A stretch of DNA of 64,000 nucleotides, taken from positions 1-64,000 of the IMG/VR virus record IMGVR_UViG_3300034158_000007; one strand, 5' to 3'. The translations under genes and the position numbers were made by a program. Position 1 is the first letter of the stretch. Every line of letters starts with the position of its first letter. The stretch is from a virus. Positions 51,723 to 61,743 of this stretch are shown here, piece after piece. Below the pieces are notes generated by a model, which saw only the letters and a list, made by a program, of their open reading frames with translations, was not told the DNA's origin and did no database searches.

Positions 51723-52766
51723 ATGATCGATACACTCGAACAAGACGAAACGATTTACCATAAGCTCACTCAGTTAATAGCCGGGTTGGAGTATTACGAT
51801 AATCCAAAGCATGTTAGTCCTCGTGGATTGTCTCTAAGCCTTGAAGCGGATGATTCAGGTTTTCTCGCTCGACTGATTGATGGGTTGATTAAGTTCTTGA
51901 TTCGAATGATCGAAGACTTGACTGAAGGTTCCACGGCTATCAGCCTTAACCTCAATCGTATCGTCACCCGCGCAGAGAACATTAACACCGCATCCCGTGC
52001 GACTCGACGTGTTAACAAGGATGGGAAGTTTAAGATTGAAACCCGTATTCCTAACCTCTGTGTTAACTTCAAAGTCATCAATGACCCACAACGTATTCTG
52101 ATGTACCTGAAGTCTGTAGACGTAATTGTCCGCAAGTACTTCCGTTATCAAGAAGACGACCTCATGCGGGTAATCCCGATTATCACACGGTTGAATCCGG
52201 GTGGTGTGGGTGACCTTGATCAGTTGATTGCAGTCCTTAATAATGTCAGTCCTTTTGCATTTGCAACCGGTGCAGGCTTTAGTGATGATGGTCCACGTAT
52301 GACCGGTCCTCACCTATTGGGTAATCAACAACTGATCGTAATCAGTAAGACCCCCAATGGTGATCCAGTAGAACGCTTAATAGGTCAGGAGTTTGTACTG
52401 CAACCATCTGACACTGAACCAAAAGCTCCGCCAGAGTTCATCGAGTTTGATGTGTTCGCTCGAACCATAGAACAAAGCATCTTGAGGCAGGTCATCACCA
52501 CCGCCAGTGAGCTGGCTACACGTATCGGTATGCTGGCCCGTATGCGCCGTCATAACCGCGTGAAAGAGATCGTGAGCTTTCTGGAAGTAATCCGTAATGA
52601 CATCATCGCAGGTAAGTACGAGGGTGAGTCGTTACAGAACGCCACAGCGTTTATTCAACTACTTGAAGCTTTCGATAACTGGTTGGTTAATCCCTATTTG
52701 AACCTACTCGCACTGAGCTGCCGCAATATGTCGGCTATCTTGAACGTGTGTGAAGCGAACAACTAA
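51723..52766 (+). CDS. Inner-body type protein with short propeptide, 347 aa
   Basis: The candidate cleavage site S-L-E lies at 39-41 (LSLSLEADDSGF), so the propeptide is only about 40 residues. FLARLIDGLIKFLIRMIEDL is the amphipathic helix, followed by a helical domain. TTAGGAGGCG gives a strong ribosome site. Otherwise the same plan as the neighbours. Confidence 0.7.
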   Translation: MIDTLEQDETIYHKLTQLIAGLEYYDNPKHVSPRGLSLSLEADDSGFLARLIDGLIKFLIRMIEDLTEGSTAISLNLNRIVTRAENINTASRATRRVNKDGKFKIETRIPNLCVNFKVINDPQRILMYLKSVDVIVRKYFRYQEDDLMRVIPIITRLNPGGVGDLDQLIAVLNNVSPFAFATGAGFSDDGPRMTGPHLLGNQQLIVISKTPNGDPVERLIGQEFVLQPSDTEPKAPPEFIEFDVFARTIEQSILRQVITTASELATRIGMLARMRRHNRVKEIVSFLEVIRNDIIAGKYEGESLQNATAFIQLLEAFDNWLVNPYLNLLALSCRNMSAILNVCEANN

Positions 52767-52869
52767 CTCGGACTATGCTGACTTATTATCTGATAGTATC
52801 ATTCGTCCCGTGGTTAGGTGGAGGACGAACCGTCTAACCACAAACAGCAATACTAAAAAGGTAAACAAC

Positions 52870-55728
52870 ATGTTGAAATCGAAGAACCTATTCTCTATCG
52901 GTAATGAGGATCATGACGATTCGGCCATCAAAGAACTTGATGAGCAAGGGTCTGTGTCGCACGCAGATTCCGCAGAAGTCGTTGCAGAAGTTACCGTTGG
53001 GGATGACACCGTTGAAGCCGGTGACAATATTGGTCAAGCGACTCCGGTAGCTGAAATTACTCCAGACTCCCATTCCGATATTACCCAAACCCCTACTGAA
53101 GGCGGTGAAGCCTCAGCCGAGATGTCCGAACTGTTGAGTGAAGGCAAACAAGCCCAAGCTACAAAGGACGAGATCGTTGAACAGGCTACTGCTGAATTCA
53201 GTGGTGCAGAAACTGAAGTACCCGACGCCACTCTCGATGAGAACGGCAATGCCCTGACTGAAGAACAAGCCGTGGCTAACGCCGAGGAAGATCAAGTTGA
53301 GGATGATGTAGAAGAAGAGGTTGAGGAAGAAGCCGAAGCTAAGGATATCCATCAAGAAGCTGCTGAAGCAGATGAGAACTCCGACGAAGCTTTGAGCGAC
53401 GCCATTAACGAACCCGAGACCGATGGTGATCTGGGTGAAGATGCTGGCGAGTCTGCTGAGACTTCTCAAGACGGTGACTTTGCCGGTGGCGGGGATGCAA
53501 GTGAGGGTGAAGATGACCAAGGCGACATGGGTATCGACGCTGACCTTAATGATGACACCCCACTAGAGGGTGCCGAAGATGCAGGTGGTAGTGATGGGAC
53601 CGACGATGGCATTGATGATAGTGCTGCTGGGGCTGATACTAGTGGCGAGACTTCTGGTGAAGACGTTAGTGCTGTTGCTGACGAATCCGCAGAAACTACT
53701 ACTGAAGATGAAGCAGGTGGGGAACAAGTTGATAGTACTGATGACGTAGACACCGCTATCACCGATCAGAACGCTGCTGCTGAAGTAACCGATGAAGCTA
53801 CTGGTTCTGCCGACGCTGAGGCTGATGCCGAACTCGCTGGTGATGGTAGTAACATCGAAGGCGAAGAGACCATGCCAGAAGAAACTCCGGTTGAAGAAAC
53901 CGAAGTAATCGATGGCCCTAAGGTAGACAAGTACGGTGATGTTGAAACCACCGAAGAACAAGTTGCCGAAGCTGGTCCTGAAGCTGTAGTTGCCGACGAC
54001 GTAGAAGTGGACGAAGCAGAAGTAGCTGAGTTGGAAGACGATACTCCTCTGGAGGGTGCTACTGCCCCACTGGATGTAGAAGTTGAACCTGCCTTGCTGC
54101 CAACTGAACGTGATCTTCCGGGTGAGAACCCAAGTGGCGCAACCGTAGAAGAATCCATTACCGATCAAACTGCCGAAGACCTGCAAGATGGGGTTGATGC
54201 TGTAGCCGATGCTACCACTGATGTAATGGAAGATTCTGGCGAAGCTGATGATGCCGCTCCGCTCGAAGAACCATTGGCCGAGGGCGTTGATGATGCTGGT
54301 CAAGGTCAACCTGATGCAATCGTATCGGAGCCTGATCAAGAAAACGTTGATGACACCGCTAACGTCGAAGCTGCTATTGATCCAGAACCATCTACTAGCA
54401 TTGACGGCTCTCAACCAGAGGGTCCTGATGTTGAAGCTGGTGAGGTCGTAGTTGAAGACGATACTGAAGCTAACTTTGAAGAAGGTGAAGTGGATGTAAA
54501 AGACGTTGACATGGATACTACCGATGAAGAAGTCGAAGAAGCCATGAACGACGCAGCGGTAATTGGTGAGTGGGGCGATAAGGAAGAGAAAGAAGCCGAG
54601 CTTGCTGACAAAACGATTGAAGAACTCCAGAAGGAAAAGGAATCCCTTGAGAAGTTCCGCGTACTGTTGGAAGACGGTATCGCAAACGAATCGTACAACG
54701 CTGGTCTGTTGGCGTACATGAATGCCGAGATGGAACCACTGCGTAAGAAACTGGCTAAGTTAGATAGCGCGTTCGGTATCACCACTCCAGATAAAGTTTC
54801 GGTTGAATCGTTTGGTCGTGATACTGACCTGGCATACGTGGCCACTTTGGAATCGTTCCGTGGGATGATCTCCCGTGTGACTACCATGTCTACCGGTATC
54901 GCTCACCGCATCGAGAAATGGTGGTCCCGTAGCTTGGTTGATAAAGTGACATCCCGTGCTGACGCTCTGGATAAACAAATCGACCTCCGTCTGGTAGAAC
55001 TCAGTAAGTCTGGTTATACCACCAGTGAAGTGAAAGGCGTACGTGGCTATCTGGCAACCAGTGATACCAATCTGGTTAAAGCTGTAGCTTCTGACCTCAA
55101 CGTCACTACCGACATCGCCATCAAAGGCGTCAAGGCGTCTGAACAACTTCAGGCTACCGTGATCAAAGCCGTGAACGATATCATCTCCGCTGGTAACCCA
55201 GATGAGATTGGTAAAGCTCTCGACGGTTTGGCTGCTCTGAAGAACACCAAGACTAGCTTCCCTAACGCTGCCTTTGATAAAGGTTTGCTGGGTGGTTGGA
55301 AACTGGAGATCCGTGAGGGCTCGGGTAGTGATCGCGCTGAGAAGATTGAAGCTCTGGGTCATACCGGTATTCCAGTCGGTGTTAAGGCTAAGGTGGCAGA
55401 TGAAAGCTCGTCATTCAATCTGTCCAAAGGTGATATCGCTAACCTGTTGAAGATGGCTAAGACTTACGTAGGGGTTGCACGTAAGCTGGCTAACACTACA
55501 GGCGATCGTGCTATTGGCCTGACTACCAAAGTGCGTACCACTCGTACTCGTGCCCTGCCAATTACTGCTGACACTCGTGTCCGTGGCGATGAACACGGTG
55601 TTGATGCTGCTGCTACCGCAATGAAACTGCTTGCTCAGTCCCATTTGGATCTGTACAAGTTTATCACTAAGCACTGCGTTGAAGTTGCTGACGCATTGTG
55701 TGGTGTTGCGGCAAAAGCCATTAAGTAA
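52870..55728 (+). CDS. Inner-body type protein with a giant acidic propeptide, 952 aa
   Basis: Start at ATG 52870 (AAAAAGGTAAACAAC upstream); a start at 52750 would overlap the previous gene and has no support. Residues about 15-640 are one of the most acidic regions imaginable: repeated E/D/A/T/V low-complexity sequence (such as EEDQVEDDVEEEVEEEAEAK). S-V-E at 644-646 (KVSVESFGRDTD) is the candidate cleavage site, releasing a mature domain of about 306 residues, helical, beginning SFGRDTDLAYVATLESFRG. A long acidic propeptide could hold the prohead core or mimic DNA. No enzymatic motif. Confidence 0.75.
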   Translation: MLKSKNLFSIGNEDHDDSAIKELDEQGSVSHADSAEVVAEVTVGDDTVEAGDNIGQATPVAEITPDSHSDITQTPTEGGEASAEMSELLSEGKQAQATKDEIVEQATAEFSGAETEVPDATLDENGNALTEEQAVANAEEDQVEDDVEEEVEEEAEAKDIHQEAAEADENSDEALSDAINEPETDGDLGEDAGESAETSQDGDFAGGGDASEGEDDQGDMGIDADLNDDTPLEGAEDAGGSDGTDDGIDDSAAGADTSGETSGEDVSAVADESAETTTEDEAGGEQVDSTDDVDTAITDQNAAAEVTDEATGSADAEADAELAGDGSNIEGEETMPEETPVEETEVIDGPKVDKYGDVETTEEQVAEAGPEAVVADDVEVDEAEVAELEDDTPLEGATAPLDVEVEPALLPTERDLPGENPSGATVEESITDQTAEDLQDGVDAVADATTDVMEDSGEADDAAPLEEPLAEGVDDAGQGQPDAIVSEPDQENVDDTANVEAAIDPEPSTSIDGSQPEGPDVEAGEVVVEDDTEANFEEGEVDVKDVDMDTTDEEVEEAMNDAAVIGEWGDKEEKEAELADKTIEELQKEKESLEKFRVLLEDGIANESYNAGLLAYMNAEMEPLRKKLAKLDSAFGITTPDKVSVESFGRDTDLAYVATLESFRGMISRVTTMSTGIAHRIEKWWSRSLVDKVTSRADALDKQIDLRLVELSKSGYTTSEVKGVRGYLATSDTNLVKAVASDLNVTTDIAIKGVKASEQLQATVIKAVNDIISAGNPDEIGKALDGLAALKNTKTSFPNAAFDKGLLGGWKLEIREGSGSDRAEKIEALGHTGIPVGVKAKVADESSSFNLSKGDIANLLKMAKTYVGVARKLANTTGDRAIGLTTKVRTTRTRALPITADTRVRGDEHGVDAAATAMKLLAQSHLDLYKFITKHCVEVADALCGVAAKAIK

Positions 55729-55735
55729 ACATACT

Positions 55736-55762
55736 GCTCCTCCGCAAGGAGGGGCTTTATGC
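55736..55762 (+). terminator. Hairpin followed by TATG
   Basis: GCTCCTCC-GCAA-GGAGGGGC (one wobble) then TTTATGCC; CATA lies just before it at 55728-55731 region. Ends the inner-body block. Confidence 0.7.
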
Positions 55763-55793
55763 CGGATCTTATGATCTTTTAATGAGGTGTAAA

Positions 55794-56660
55794 ATGATAG
55801 ACTTACTATTAGTTTCATTAGCTAAGGTGGTTATTTCTCCAGTAGAGACTTTACCAGTGCCGTTAAATCCAGCAGATTGGGGTAGTTCCGTTGGCATTGT
55901 TACTGACGATCTAGGTGAAAATATTTATTTCGCCGGGGGTAACACGGTTGCTGCCAGTGCTAATCGTCGCGTAATGAGTTACAATATCGCAAGTAAGCTA
56001 TACACCGAATATCCACCATTACCGGGTACAGTTACCCCGACAAACTATTTCCAAATATGGTGTAAGTCCGGCACTATCTACATTAACCGTAGCGGAGCAA
56101 TGTATCGACTTAACTCGGGTGAGTCGGCCTGGACAAAATTGGCGAACCCAAGTAATCCGAATAACATGCCATCCTACGGGGGAGCCACGCTGGTTTATAA
56201 TGGTCGACTTTTATGTTACGGGTTGCTTAACGCACCAGACTATTTAAACGCCATATGTGAATACATTCCAGAAAGCAATAGTTTTGTTAGAGTGGGGATA
56301 AACCCTTTAAAACCTATCATGACTTATACTGGTCTTGGTAGGTTGGGTACGAAATTCTACATGATTAACAACACCAACCATCTCGATGTTTACGATATTG
56401 TAACTAATACCTGGTCGGTAACAGCTAATATACCTGTAACGTATTACACCCGCGCGCTTGTCGCGTATGATGATAGAGTTGTACTATTCGGCGGGAACAC
56501 ATCCACCTTTGAGCTTACTTATTCTTATATTCCAACCACTGGTCAATTTAAACCTTTACCACCTTTAAGGTTAAGTGACTCAAACAGTCTGTTTGTCAGT
56601 GCCGGTGAATATGCTTATTCGCTTCAGCCAGGCGGTAAACTAATAAGTTATAAACTCTAA
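55794..56660 (+). CDS. Kelch-like beta-propeller protein (adhesin-like)
   Basis: 288 residues from ATG 55794 (GAGGTG upstream; a start four codons earlier overlaps that site). Four to five blades are visible as repeated strand-turn units with paired glycines and a trailing aromatic/tryptophan: IYFAGGNTVAASANRRVMSY, GGATLVYNGRLLCYG, NHLDVYDIVTNTWS, DRVVLFGGNTSTFELTYSYI. Kelch propellers bind proteins or sugars; in a phage this would suit a receptor-binding or decoration role. The first residues MIDLLLVSLAK resemble MRELLLATMQK of the gene at 31177. The gene is more AT-rich than its neighbours, which suggests transfer. No database match available. Confidence 0.7.
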   Translation: MIDLLLVSLAKVVISPVETLPVPLNPADWGSSVGIVTDDLGENIYFAGGNTVAASANRRVMSYNIASKLYTEYPPLPGTVTPTNYFQIWCKSGTIYINRSGAMYRLNSGESAWTKLANPSNPNNMPSYGGATLVYNGRLLCYGLLNAPDYLNAICEYIPESNSFVRVGINPLKPIMTYTGLGRLGTKFYMINNTNHLDVYDIVTNTWSVTANIPVTYYTRALVAYDDRVVLFGGNTSTFELTYSYIPTTGQFKPLPPLRLSDSNSLFVSAGEYAYSLQPGGKLISYKL

Positions 56661-56674
56661 TAGAGGACACTACA

Positions 56675-58342
56675 ATGCCTTCTTCAGTTATCCCACTACC
56701 AGACGTCTACGAAACTATCGTCCGTGCTGTTAGTGTTAGTGCTGTAAGTCAATTGGTTCAGTTCATGGGATTACCCGGAACCACAACCGCTTATTTCCCC
56801 GGTCGGTCTGAAACCGTACCAATGAATGATGGTATCTTTGGTAACTGTTGTGAGTCAGCTGATGCTGTTCACTTTGACCCAGAAGAACGCATCGAGGTTA
56901 CCTACGACGAAATAGCTGAAGAGAACTTCACTCTATCAACGTCGGTTAAGAACAATGAGAACTCCCCAATCTTCGTAGACGATGTCCGTGGTATTGTCGT
57001 TCGTCCAGTACGTCGTTTCGTGGACTTCCGTATCGATATTCGTTATCAGGCCCCTAACGTTGTTATTGCACAGCGGTGGTTGGATAGCATGCGTATCCGT
57101 TACTGTGAAGGCGTGGGGGATATCACACTGGCATTGGACTACCACTACAACATCCCAACTGCATTGATGGCGCTGTTTCGTGGATTGTACGATACCCAGC
57201 AGAAAACACCGTGGCCTAGTGATAAAGACTTTGATGGTTGGCTCAAAGAACGTTTCGTTCAACCGACCACCGAGATGGTTACCTACAACGGTACACACCC
57301 GATCCTGACGGTGTACGAACGCCAAGTGGATGTGGTGGGTCACTTTGACTTTATCAACACCCCAGAGACACCACAGCCGGTTTCAGATAAGGCTGGTGCC
57401 TATGAGGTAACCTTCAGTTATATCTGTCGGTATGATCGACCTACCCACGTTTACGTACAGTACCCGATGCTGGTTCATCAATGCCCTATCCCTAAGATCT
57501 TCCGTCCTGAGTATGTACTCTGGCAGAACTATCAACAAGTAGATCGTAAGACTACTGGTTTGCGGGGATCATTGGAACATGCGTTTATTCTGGCACAGCG
57601 ACGAGGTGTACCTTACGTCCAGTATCCAGATACGGATGACTTCGTGGCTAATGAGGAATTCCCAGATCAACTAACGTTCTTCACCGGGTTGCTTTCATTG
57701 GACTGCGATGACTTACGTTACATCATGGACTTCAAGTCCTTAGGTAAGTTTACCTTCAACCCATACTTCCTAGAGTTCTTTGAAACTGTAGGTACCGAAG
57801 CTTTCGACTTCAATGGTTTCTTCGATGTTCGACTTTACCGTAACGGTGAACGTATAACTGTACCGATGACCATGGAACCGGGAACGCTTAAGTTAATGGC
57901 TACCCATGAACTAGACCCGCACTACGTTTATCACATTCAGATAGCTGTGCGCGGTAACTGGTTGGCAATCCCTGGCCCTAAGTGGCAAGGTATCCGTCGT
58001 TACCCTCATGTGGTCTGGATGCTGTGTGCATTGTTCGGTGTGTGTAAAGGTCGTGAAGCTTTCGATAAGATGGATCTGATCGGTAAGGGTCGCCCTCGAG
58101 CAGAGGACCCTAAGTGGCCGGGTGAAGGTACTACTAAATGGACTAGTGATCTTGAGGATGTGTGTAAGACAGGTTATGTACGTATGTCTGACATCAACTG
58201 TGCTAAGGTTCAAAGGGGTGAGACTATCCCAGATGAAACCAGTCCAGGTGGCGGCGGCGGGGGTATGACCGGTCGTGATCTTTATGGTCCAACCAACGTA
58301 TTAATGATGGGCCTTATTTCTGATAAGCGTCCAACCAAGTAA
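56675..58342 (+). CDS. Virion structural protein candidate, 555 aa
   Basis: First gene of a compact run of five. Beta-rich, aromatic-rich with long non-repetitive segments (VRPVRRFVDFRIDIRYQAPN; PTHVYVQYPMLVHQCPIP). A short glycine-rich run GGGGGGM lies near the C-terminus (about residues 530). Not recognised; its place and composition fit a late virion component. AGAGGACACTACA precedes the ATG. Confidence 0.72.
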   Translation: MPSSVIPLPDVYETIVRAVSVSAVSQLVQFMGLPGTTTAYFPGRSETVPMNDGIFGNCCESADAVHFDPEERIEVTYDEIAEENFTLSTSVKNNENSPIFVDDVRGIVVRPVRRFVDFRIDIRYQAPNVVIAQRWLDSMRIRYCEGVGDITLALDYHYNIPTALMALFRGLYDTQQKTPWPSDKDFDGWLKERFVQPTTEMVTYNGTHPILTVYERQVDVVGHFDFINTPETPQPVSDKAGAYEVTFSYICRYDRPTHVYVQYPMLVHQCPIPKIFRPEYVLWQNYQQVDRKTTGLRGSLEHAFILAQRRGVPYVQYPDTDDFVANEEFPDQLTFFTGLLSLDCDDLRYIMDFKSLGKFTFNPYFLEFFETVGTEAFDFNGFFDVRLYRNGERITVPMTMEPGTLKLMATHELDPHYVYHIQIAVRGNWLAIPGPKWQGIRRYPHVVWMLCALFGVCKGREAFDKMDLIGKGRPRAEDPKWPGEGTTKWTSDLEDVCKTGYVRMSDINCAKVQRGETIPDETSPGGGGGGMTGRDLYGPTNVLMMGLISDKRPTK

Positions 58343-58354
58343 GAGGAAAGCGTC

Positions 58355-59767
58355 ATGCCTTTGTATGAAGACGAAGAAGACATCCCGGTAAGTCCCGAGG
58401 TTAACCCCGTCAATGTTAAAGCTTATCCTGCGGCTTATCGGGGTATTGCTATTGATACACGGTACGCCCCTAAGTCCAGCATGCTGGCATGGATCAATGG
58501 TTCTAACTGGCGAGTAACCTATTTCTCCCAGATCCTTGAGCCTACACAAGAGCCAACGCCATTGGCATTGGATCGCACACCACCTTATCAACAGTACCAA
58601 CGTATTAACGGTATTGACATTAAGGTTAACCAACCACTAGATATTTCCCAAGACGAACGTATCCGTACGTTCAGTGTTACGGGGGCAGGCCACACTTACC
58701 CAGCACTGACGCCTAACCAAGGCGACATGATGATCGGTGACATTGGTGATGGTCGGGCAGGTCTGTTTACAATTACCAGTGCCCGTCGTGAAACGTATAT
58801 GCGTGACTCGACCTACGCTGTTGAATGGAAGATGGTTGGGTTCCTGTCTGCGCAACAAATGGCGGACTTGGAACAGAAGACACAGATCACTTACTTCTGG
58901 GATGCCAACAAACTGGCTAGCGGTTGTAACCCATATGTGACCGAAGTAGAGCAAGCGGCTAATAAAGAGTTTGCTATTACTAAGGAAGAGATCATCCGTC
59001 GTTACATCAGTGACTTCTATTCCCGTCAGTACTACACCTTCATGGTTCCTGACCAACTGGAATATACGTACGACCATTTCGTAGCTAAGTTGCTGCTCGA
59101 TATTCTTGATACTTCACGTAGCTGGGATTTGAGACGCTCTAAGATTCTGAACGTGATGTCCGAACCGGTGATGTCCCAACCCACAATGTGGAATATGTTG
59201 GTTAACCAGAATCCAAGTATTGGATGTGGTGCCACTGAACGGGCACACCTGGTAATGACCATGATCTCACGGTGGAAACCAGAACTCCAAGCGATCGGCT
59301 ACTCCGGTATCCCGCGTATGGTGTTCCCTATTGATGCTCCGACTAACATCGACGCTCAGTATAAAGGTTACAACCGTGCGATGCCTGAAGGTATCCCCTT
59401 CCGTCCAGGACAACCACGTCGTCCAGCTCCTGGCCCTTATAAGAGTCAGGAAGAACGTAATGAGCCTTGGTTCCGTCGTGTAGCTCCAGAAGACCAACAT
59501 GACCTCCAGCAAGCTTGGAAGTATCCGCCTGACATTAAACCTGTTGTTTGCGATGATTACTACGTGTTCTCAGAAGCTTTCTATTACGAAGACGCTAAGC
59601 TCCAGTCTAAGTTGGAAATGCTTGCATGGCAGATGATCAAAGGCGAACCCCTCAACAAAGAACAACTGTTGGCCGTTATTAAGTGTTGCCTTTCGTGGGA
59701 TAACCTCGAACGGTTCTACTACCACCCCGTGCTGATCATGATGCTGGGGTATGCCATAAGGAACTGA
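58355..59767 (+). CDS. Virion structural protein candidate, 470 aa
   Basis: Acidic N-terminus (PLYEDEEDIPVSPEVNP), then beta-rich and Y/W-rich sequence, a proline-rich stretch near residues 345-370 (RPGQPRRPAPGPYKSQEE), and a helical end. AGAGGAAAGCG in front of the ATG. Two-base gap to the next gene. Function not recognised. Confidence 0.72.
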   Translation: MPLYEDEEDIPVSPEVNPVNVKAYPAAYRGIAIDTRYAPKSSMLAWINGSNWRVTYFSQILEPTQEPTPLALDRTPPYQQYQRINGIDIKVNQPLDISQDERIRTFSVTGAGHTYPALTPNQGDMMIGDIGDGRAGLFTITSARRETYMRDSTYAVEWKMVGFLSAQQMADLEQKTQITYFWDANKLASGCNPYVTEVEQAANKEFAITKEEIIRRYISDFYSRQYYTFMVPDQLEYTYDHFVAKLLLDILDTSRSWDLRRSKILNVMSEPVMSQPTMWNMLVNQNPSIGCGATERAHLVMTMISRWKPELQAIGYSGIPRMVFPIDAPTNIDAQYKGYNRAMPEGIPFRPGQPRRPAPGPYKSQEERNEPWFRRVAPEDQHDLQQAWKYPPDIKPVVCDDYYVFSEAFYYEDAKLQSKLEMLAWQMIKGEPLNKEQLLAVIKCCLSWDNLERFYYHPVLIMMLGYAIRN

Positions 59768-59768
59768 T

Positions 59769-60359
59769 ATGTCTGCACCAATCGTACTGTGTAAACGCTA
59801 CACGCCCGCATGGCGGTTATTCCATCTGCAATACAAAGTAATGGCCACCAACTTGGTTGAGGTAATGACCGAGTATCTTGCTACCGGCAAAGCTGTAATG
59901 AACGTAACCGGTAACAAGACCGTTGATACTTTGGCGGGTGGCCGTATGGAATACAAGAACATGACGGCTGCCGCCATGGCTATGAACATGGCCGAGGGTC
60001 ACCCCATCGCTATCACGCAATTGAAAGACTGCGTGCAGATGTATGCGGATATCCAAGACCATCTACATGATCACTTCCAAGCAGCTAAGGTAGCGTTGCA
60101 CATTGATGAAGTGCCACCTATCGAAGACCTGCGTTCTTTTGAAGCCTTGGCTTTGGAAGTCTATCGGACCGCCAAGAAACTAGAGCCTCGACCAGAGGTT
60201 CAGAGTAGCATCTTTGATAATCTGGTCGAGATGTCTAGACGCCGTAACCTCATGGCTACTAACCGTAGTCTACGGGCTATGGATGAACGTGACGGAAACC
60301 TTAAACCATACGTGTCGATCGTTGATGACATCGAGCGTCATATAGCGGAGCTTTATTAA
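59769..60359 (+). CDS. Hypothetical virion-block protein, 196 aa
   Basis: Starts two bases after the previous stop and overlaps the next gene by one base (TAATG), so it is translationally coupled. Helical with MAMNMAEGHPIAI and a basic C-terminal half (RNLMATNRSLRAMDERDG). No motif recognised. Confidence 0.75.
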   Translation: MSAPIVLCKRYTPAWRLFHLQYKVMATNLVEVMTEYLATGKAVMNVTGNKTVDTLAGGRMEYKNMTAAAMAMNMAEGHPIAITQLKDCVQMYADIQDHLHDHFQAAKVALHIDEVPPIEDLRSFEALALEVYRTAKKLEPRPEVQSSIFDNLVEMSRRRNLMATNRSLRAMDERDGNLKPYVSIVDDIERHIAELY

Positions 60360-61738
60360 TGTCTTATGATGCAACGCTACTTTACAAAGCAGCTGAACGA
60401 GTAATCACCGACGGCGAGGGTTACTACAACGTTCGTACTAACATTAACATCAGGGCTAATAAGAAGTGGATGAAGCCTGTGCGGTTTGATTACCTGCATT
60501 TGGCTCGTGACTACAGCACCGGTGCATTAGGAGACATTCGACAGATTGAATGCCTGATATTGTTGGGTGATTACACCTACGACCTCCTACCCTACCGTGA
60601 CGACATGCTGATTGACATCACAGAGATCCCTCTGGTCGAAGGCATGAGTGCTCGTAACTGGGGACGGCGTGCAGGGACGAAACGGTATAAAGCAATTCTT
60701 GACCTTAAGGGTGGGGATAACACAACCCTCACCAATAAGTCTGCTGCAATGTCTACCAAGGCTCAAATGAATCAGATGGGTATGAAGTCTGTAGTATTCA
60801 CTCTGGTTGATGAACCTTGTTACAAACTGATGATGACCAGTATTGGGACCACCCTACGGCAAATGACCACCTTGGATATGATCCTGTGGTTACACAACTA
60901 TTACTTCAAGAAACTCTTTGATGGTGATAGTGTCCGTATTGAGGGTGAGAACGTTTGGCGACAAGACTTTAATCCAGACATTCAACACCAAATCGCATTC
61001 CCCGATGGGATGATGCTTAAGGACGTTCCTCGGTTCTTACAGAACGATGAGGTCGGTGTGTATCCAACTGGGTTGGGGCGCTACATCCAAAACGGTCAGC
61101 TCTTTGTGTACCCGTTGTTTGATACGACTCGGTATAAGAAGAACAACCGGGTGCTTAACATCATCAACATGCCTAACGAACGTTTCCAAGGTACGGAGAA
61201 GACCTTCCTAGTTACTGACCAGTCGGTGACGATCATCGCTACGGGTAAGAACAAGGTTGTGGACAGATCCACAGGCGCTCGAATCCAAGATGGTAACGGT
61301 GCGCGCTTTGGTAATGCCAATACGATCCTGACGCAGGGACAAGTTAAAGACAACCGGTTGCTATTAGACCGTGCTACTAACGTGTACGAAGTTGCAGGTG
61401 ATGCTTTGGCGGGTGGTGTCAACAACATGCGCTGGGCGGACGAACGCTATAGCGCTAATCCATATAAACAGTACACGTTGATGGCGCAACAACAGGGGCA
61501 ACCTCTAGATGTTCAATGGTTCCGCAGTAATGTGGATCTGTTAGACCCAGGTATGCCTGTGCGGTATCAAACACTGGATGGTGAGACAGTCAAAACTTAC
61601 TATGGGACGTTATTGGGTGTAAACGATAACCGTATTCCTGTAGACCCCGGTAACAATACGTCTAAGTACGATGGCATTGCAACACTGAGCCTGTTCTTAG
61701 TTCGTCACACCGAGACTGATACTCCACCAGCCACTTAA
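60359..61738 (+). CDS. Virion structural protein candidate, 459 aa
   Basis: Start codon overlaps the previous stop. Mixed alpha/beta with a long beta-rich C-terminal part (PVRYQTLDGETVKTYYGTLL ... ). Tyrosine- and asparagine-rich. Six bases separate it from the final small gene of the run. Function not recognised. Confidence 0.75.
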   Translation: MSYDATLLYKAAERVITDGEGYYNVRTNINIRANKKWMKPVRFDYLHLARDYSTGALGDIRQIECLILLGDYTYDLLPYRDDMLIDITEIPLVEGMSARNWGRRAGTKRYKAILDLKGGDNTTLTNKSAAMSTKAQMNQMGMKSVVFTLVDEPCYKLMMTSIGTTLRQMTTLDMILWLHNYYFKKLFDGDSVRIEGENVWRQDFNPDIQHQIAFPDGMMLKDVPRFLQNDEVGVYPTGLGRYIQNGQLFVYPLFDTTRYKKNNRVLNIINMPNERFQGTEKTFLVTDQSVTIIATGKNKVVDRSTGARIQDGNGARFGNANTILTQGQVKDNRLLLDRATNVYEVAGDALAGGVNNMRWADERYSANPYKQYTLMAQQQGQPLDVQWFRSNVDLLDPGMPVRYQTLDGETVKTYYGTLLGVNDNRIPVDPGNNTSKYDGIATLSLFLVRHTETDTPPAT

Positions 61739-61743
61739 CCGAG

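Noticed and set aside
52750-52869. Upstream start for the 952-aa inner-body gene
   Set aside because: Overlaps the preceding gene, lacks a ribosome site, and the segment is not protein-like.
53563-54414. Reverse-strand frame over the giant acidic propeptide
   Set aside because: Same effect; low-complexity complement.
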